Below, piece by piece: positions 63,941 through 64,000 of a stretch of DNA of 64,000 bases. Each line of letters opens with the position of its first letter. The first letter of the stretch is position 1. Origin of the DNA: Roseimaritima sediminicola (GTDB taxonomy: Bacteria; Planctomycetota; Planctomycetia; Pirellulales; Pirellulaceae); the NCBI RefSeq assembly GCF_009618275.1, contig NZ_WIAD01000013.1, positions 45,852 through 109,851 on the forward strand, given 5' to 3'. The notes below the pieces were generated by a model. That model was given only the letters and a program-made list of their open reading frames with translations, did no database searches and was not told where the DNA came from. Position numbers and translations under genes: made by a program.

Positions 63941-64000
63941 GTTGTTGGTTGTTGGTTGTTGGTTGTTGGTTGTTGGTTGTTGGTTGTTGGTTGTTGGTTG
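63941..64000. repeat. 7-bp microsatellite abutting a start codon
   Basis: GTTGTTG (CAACAAC on the coding strand) repeats about 8.5 times and runs off the window end. It begins 1 nt before the propeller gene's ATG, so it occupies the ribosome-binding region. Copy-number change would alter leader length. Confidence 0.9.

Noticed and set aside
1..64000. tRNA, rRNA or riboswitch genes
   Set aside because: I looked for cloverleaf TTCGANNCY/CCA-type ends and known leader motifs in the gaps and saw none; a covariance search could still find small RNAs.

Overview
The window is high-GC bacterial DNA that almost certainly comes from a planctomycete of the Pirellulaceae type (Rhodopirellula, Blastopirellula, Roseimaritima and relatives). 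The basis is gene content: three giant DUF1549/DUF1553 'planctomycete cytochrome' proteins with CxxCH motifs, three Tat-exported DUF1501 proteins, a DUF1559 pseudopilin-like protein, a DUF1080 protein, an SHD1-type protein, three formylglycine sulfatases and many secreted proteins of unknown role. Genus-level placement is inference. I see no rRNA, tRNA, CRISPR array, transposase or prophage gene.

Layout. 1-17.7 kb: nine colinear minus-strand genes, nearly all exported: PSD1 protein, DUF1501 protein, LamG-PSD1 protein, second DUF1501 protein, ceramidase-like protein, double alpha/beta hydrolase, double DUF1080 protein, ABM-like membrane protein and a dimethylformamidase-like protein. The first three overlap by 11 and 4 nt. 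This looks like a catabolic block for polysaccharide- or lipid-derived substrates. 18-20.6 kb: a secreted metallophosphoesterase and a LOV-domain SpoIIE phosphatase (predicted blue-light sensor). 20.6-25.2 kb: another PSD1/DUF1501 pair, separated by a 21-bp tandem array. 25.3-30.1 kb: class III fructose-1,6-bisphosphatase and two secreted unknowns. 30.3-35.2 kb: minus-strand group of DUF4440 protein, six-residue-repeat protein and phosphoketolase. 35.4-39.3 kb: overlapping operon of propeller protein, XPB-like helicase and DUF790/Bax1-like nuclease. 39.5-42.6 kb: two sulfatases. 42.6-45.0 kb: a decayed GxxExxY gene inside perfect 20-bp inverted repeats, mntR, and two MntR-type dyads in front of a DUF1559 gene and a small membrane protein. 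45.1-50.6 kb: dodecin, pcm, DUF1206 protein, phosphatidylcholine-synthase-like enzyme, App1/DUF2183 phosphatase and a CAP protein. 50.9-58 kb: acidic lipoprotein with a clear terminator, DJ-1/PfpI protein, GH32-like propeller, CNNM/CBS protein, zinc ribbon, DUF2945 protein with a dps remnant behind it, M50 protease and Cu/Zn SOD lipoprotein. 58.8-64 kb: third sulfatase, RNase H, YebC and a secreted propeller whose start abuts a 7-bp microsatellite at the window edge.

Intergenic DNA is rich in long imperfect palindromes and short tandem arrays, and many coding regions carry in-frame 18- or 21-bp repeats. The most interesting points are the LOV phosphatase, the XPB/Bax1-like pair, the putative MntR boxes on a pseudopilin operon, the internally deleted GxxExxY element whose terminal repeat supplies the mntR stop codon, and the 21-bp array that runs into a coding region. 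All family assignments rest on motif recognition by eye; none was checked by a database search.
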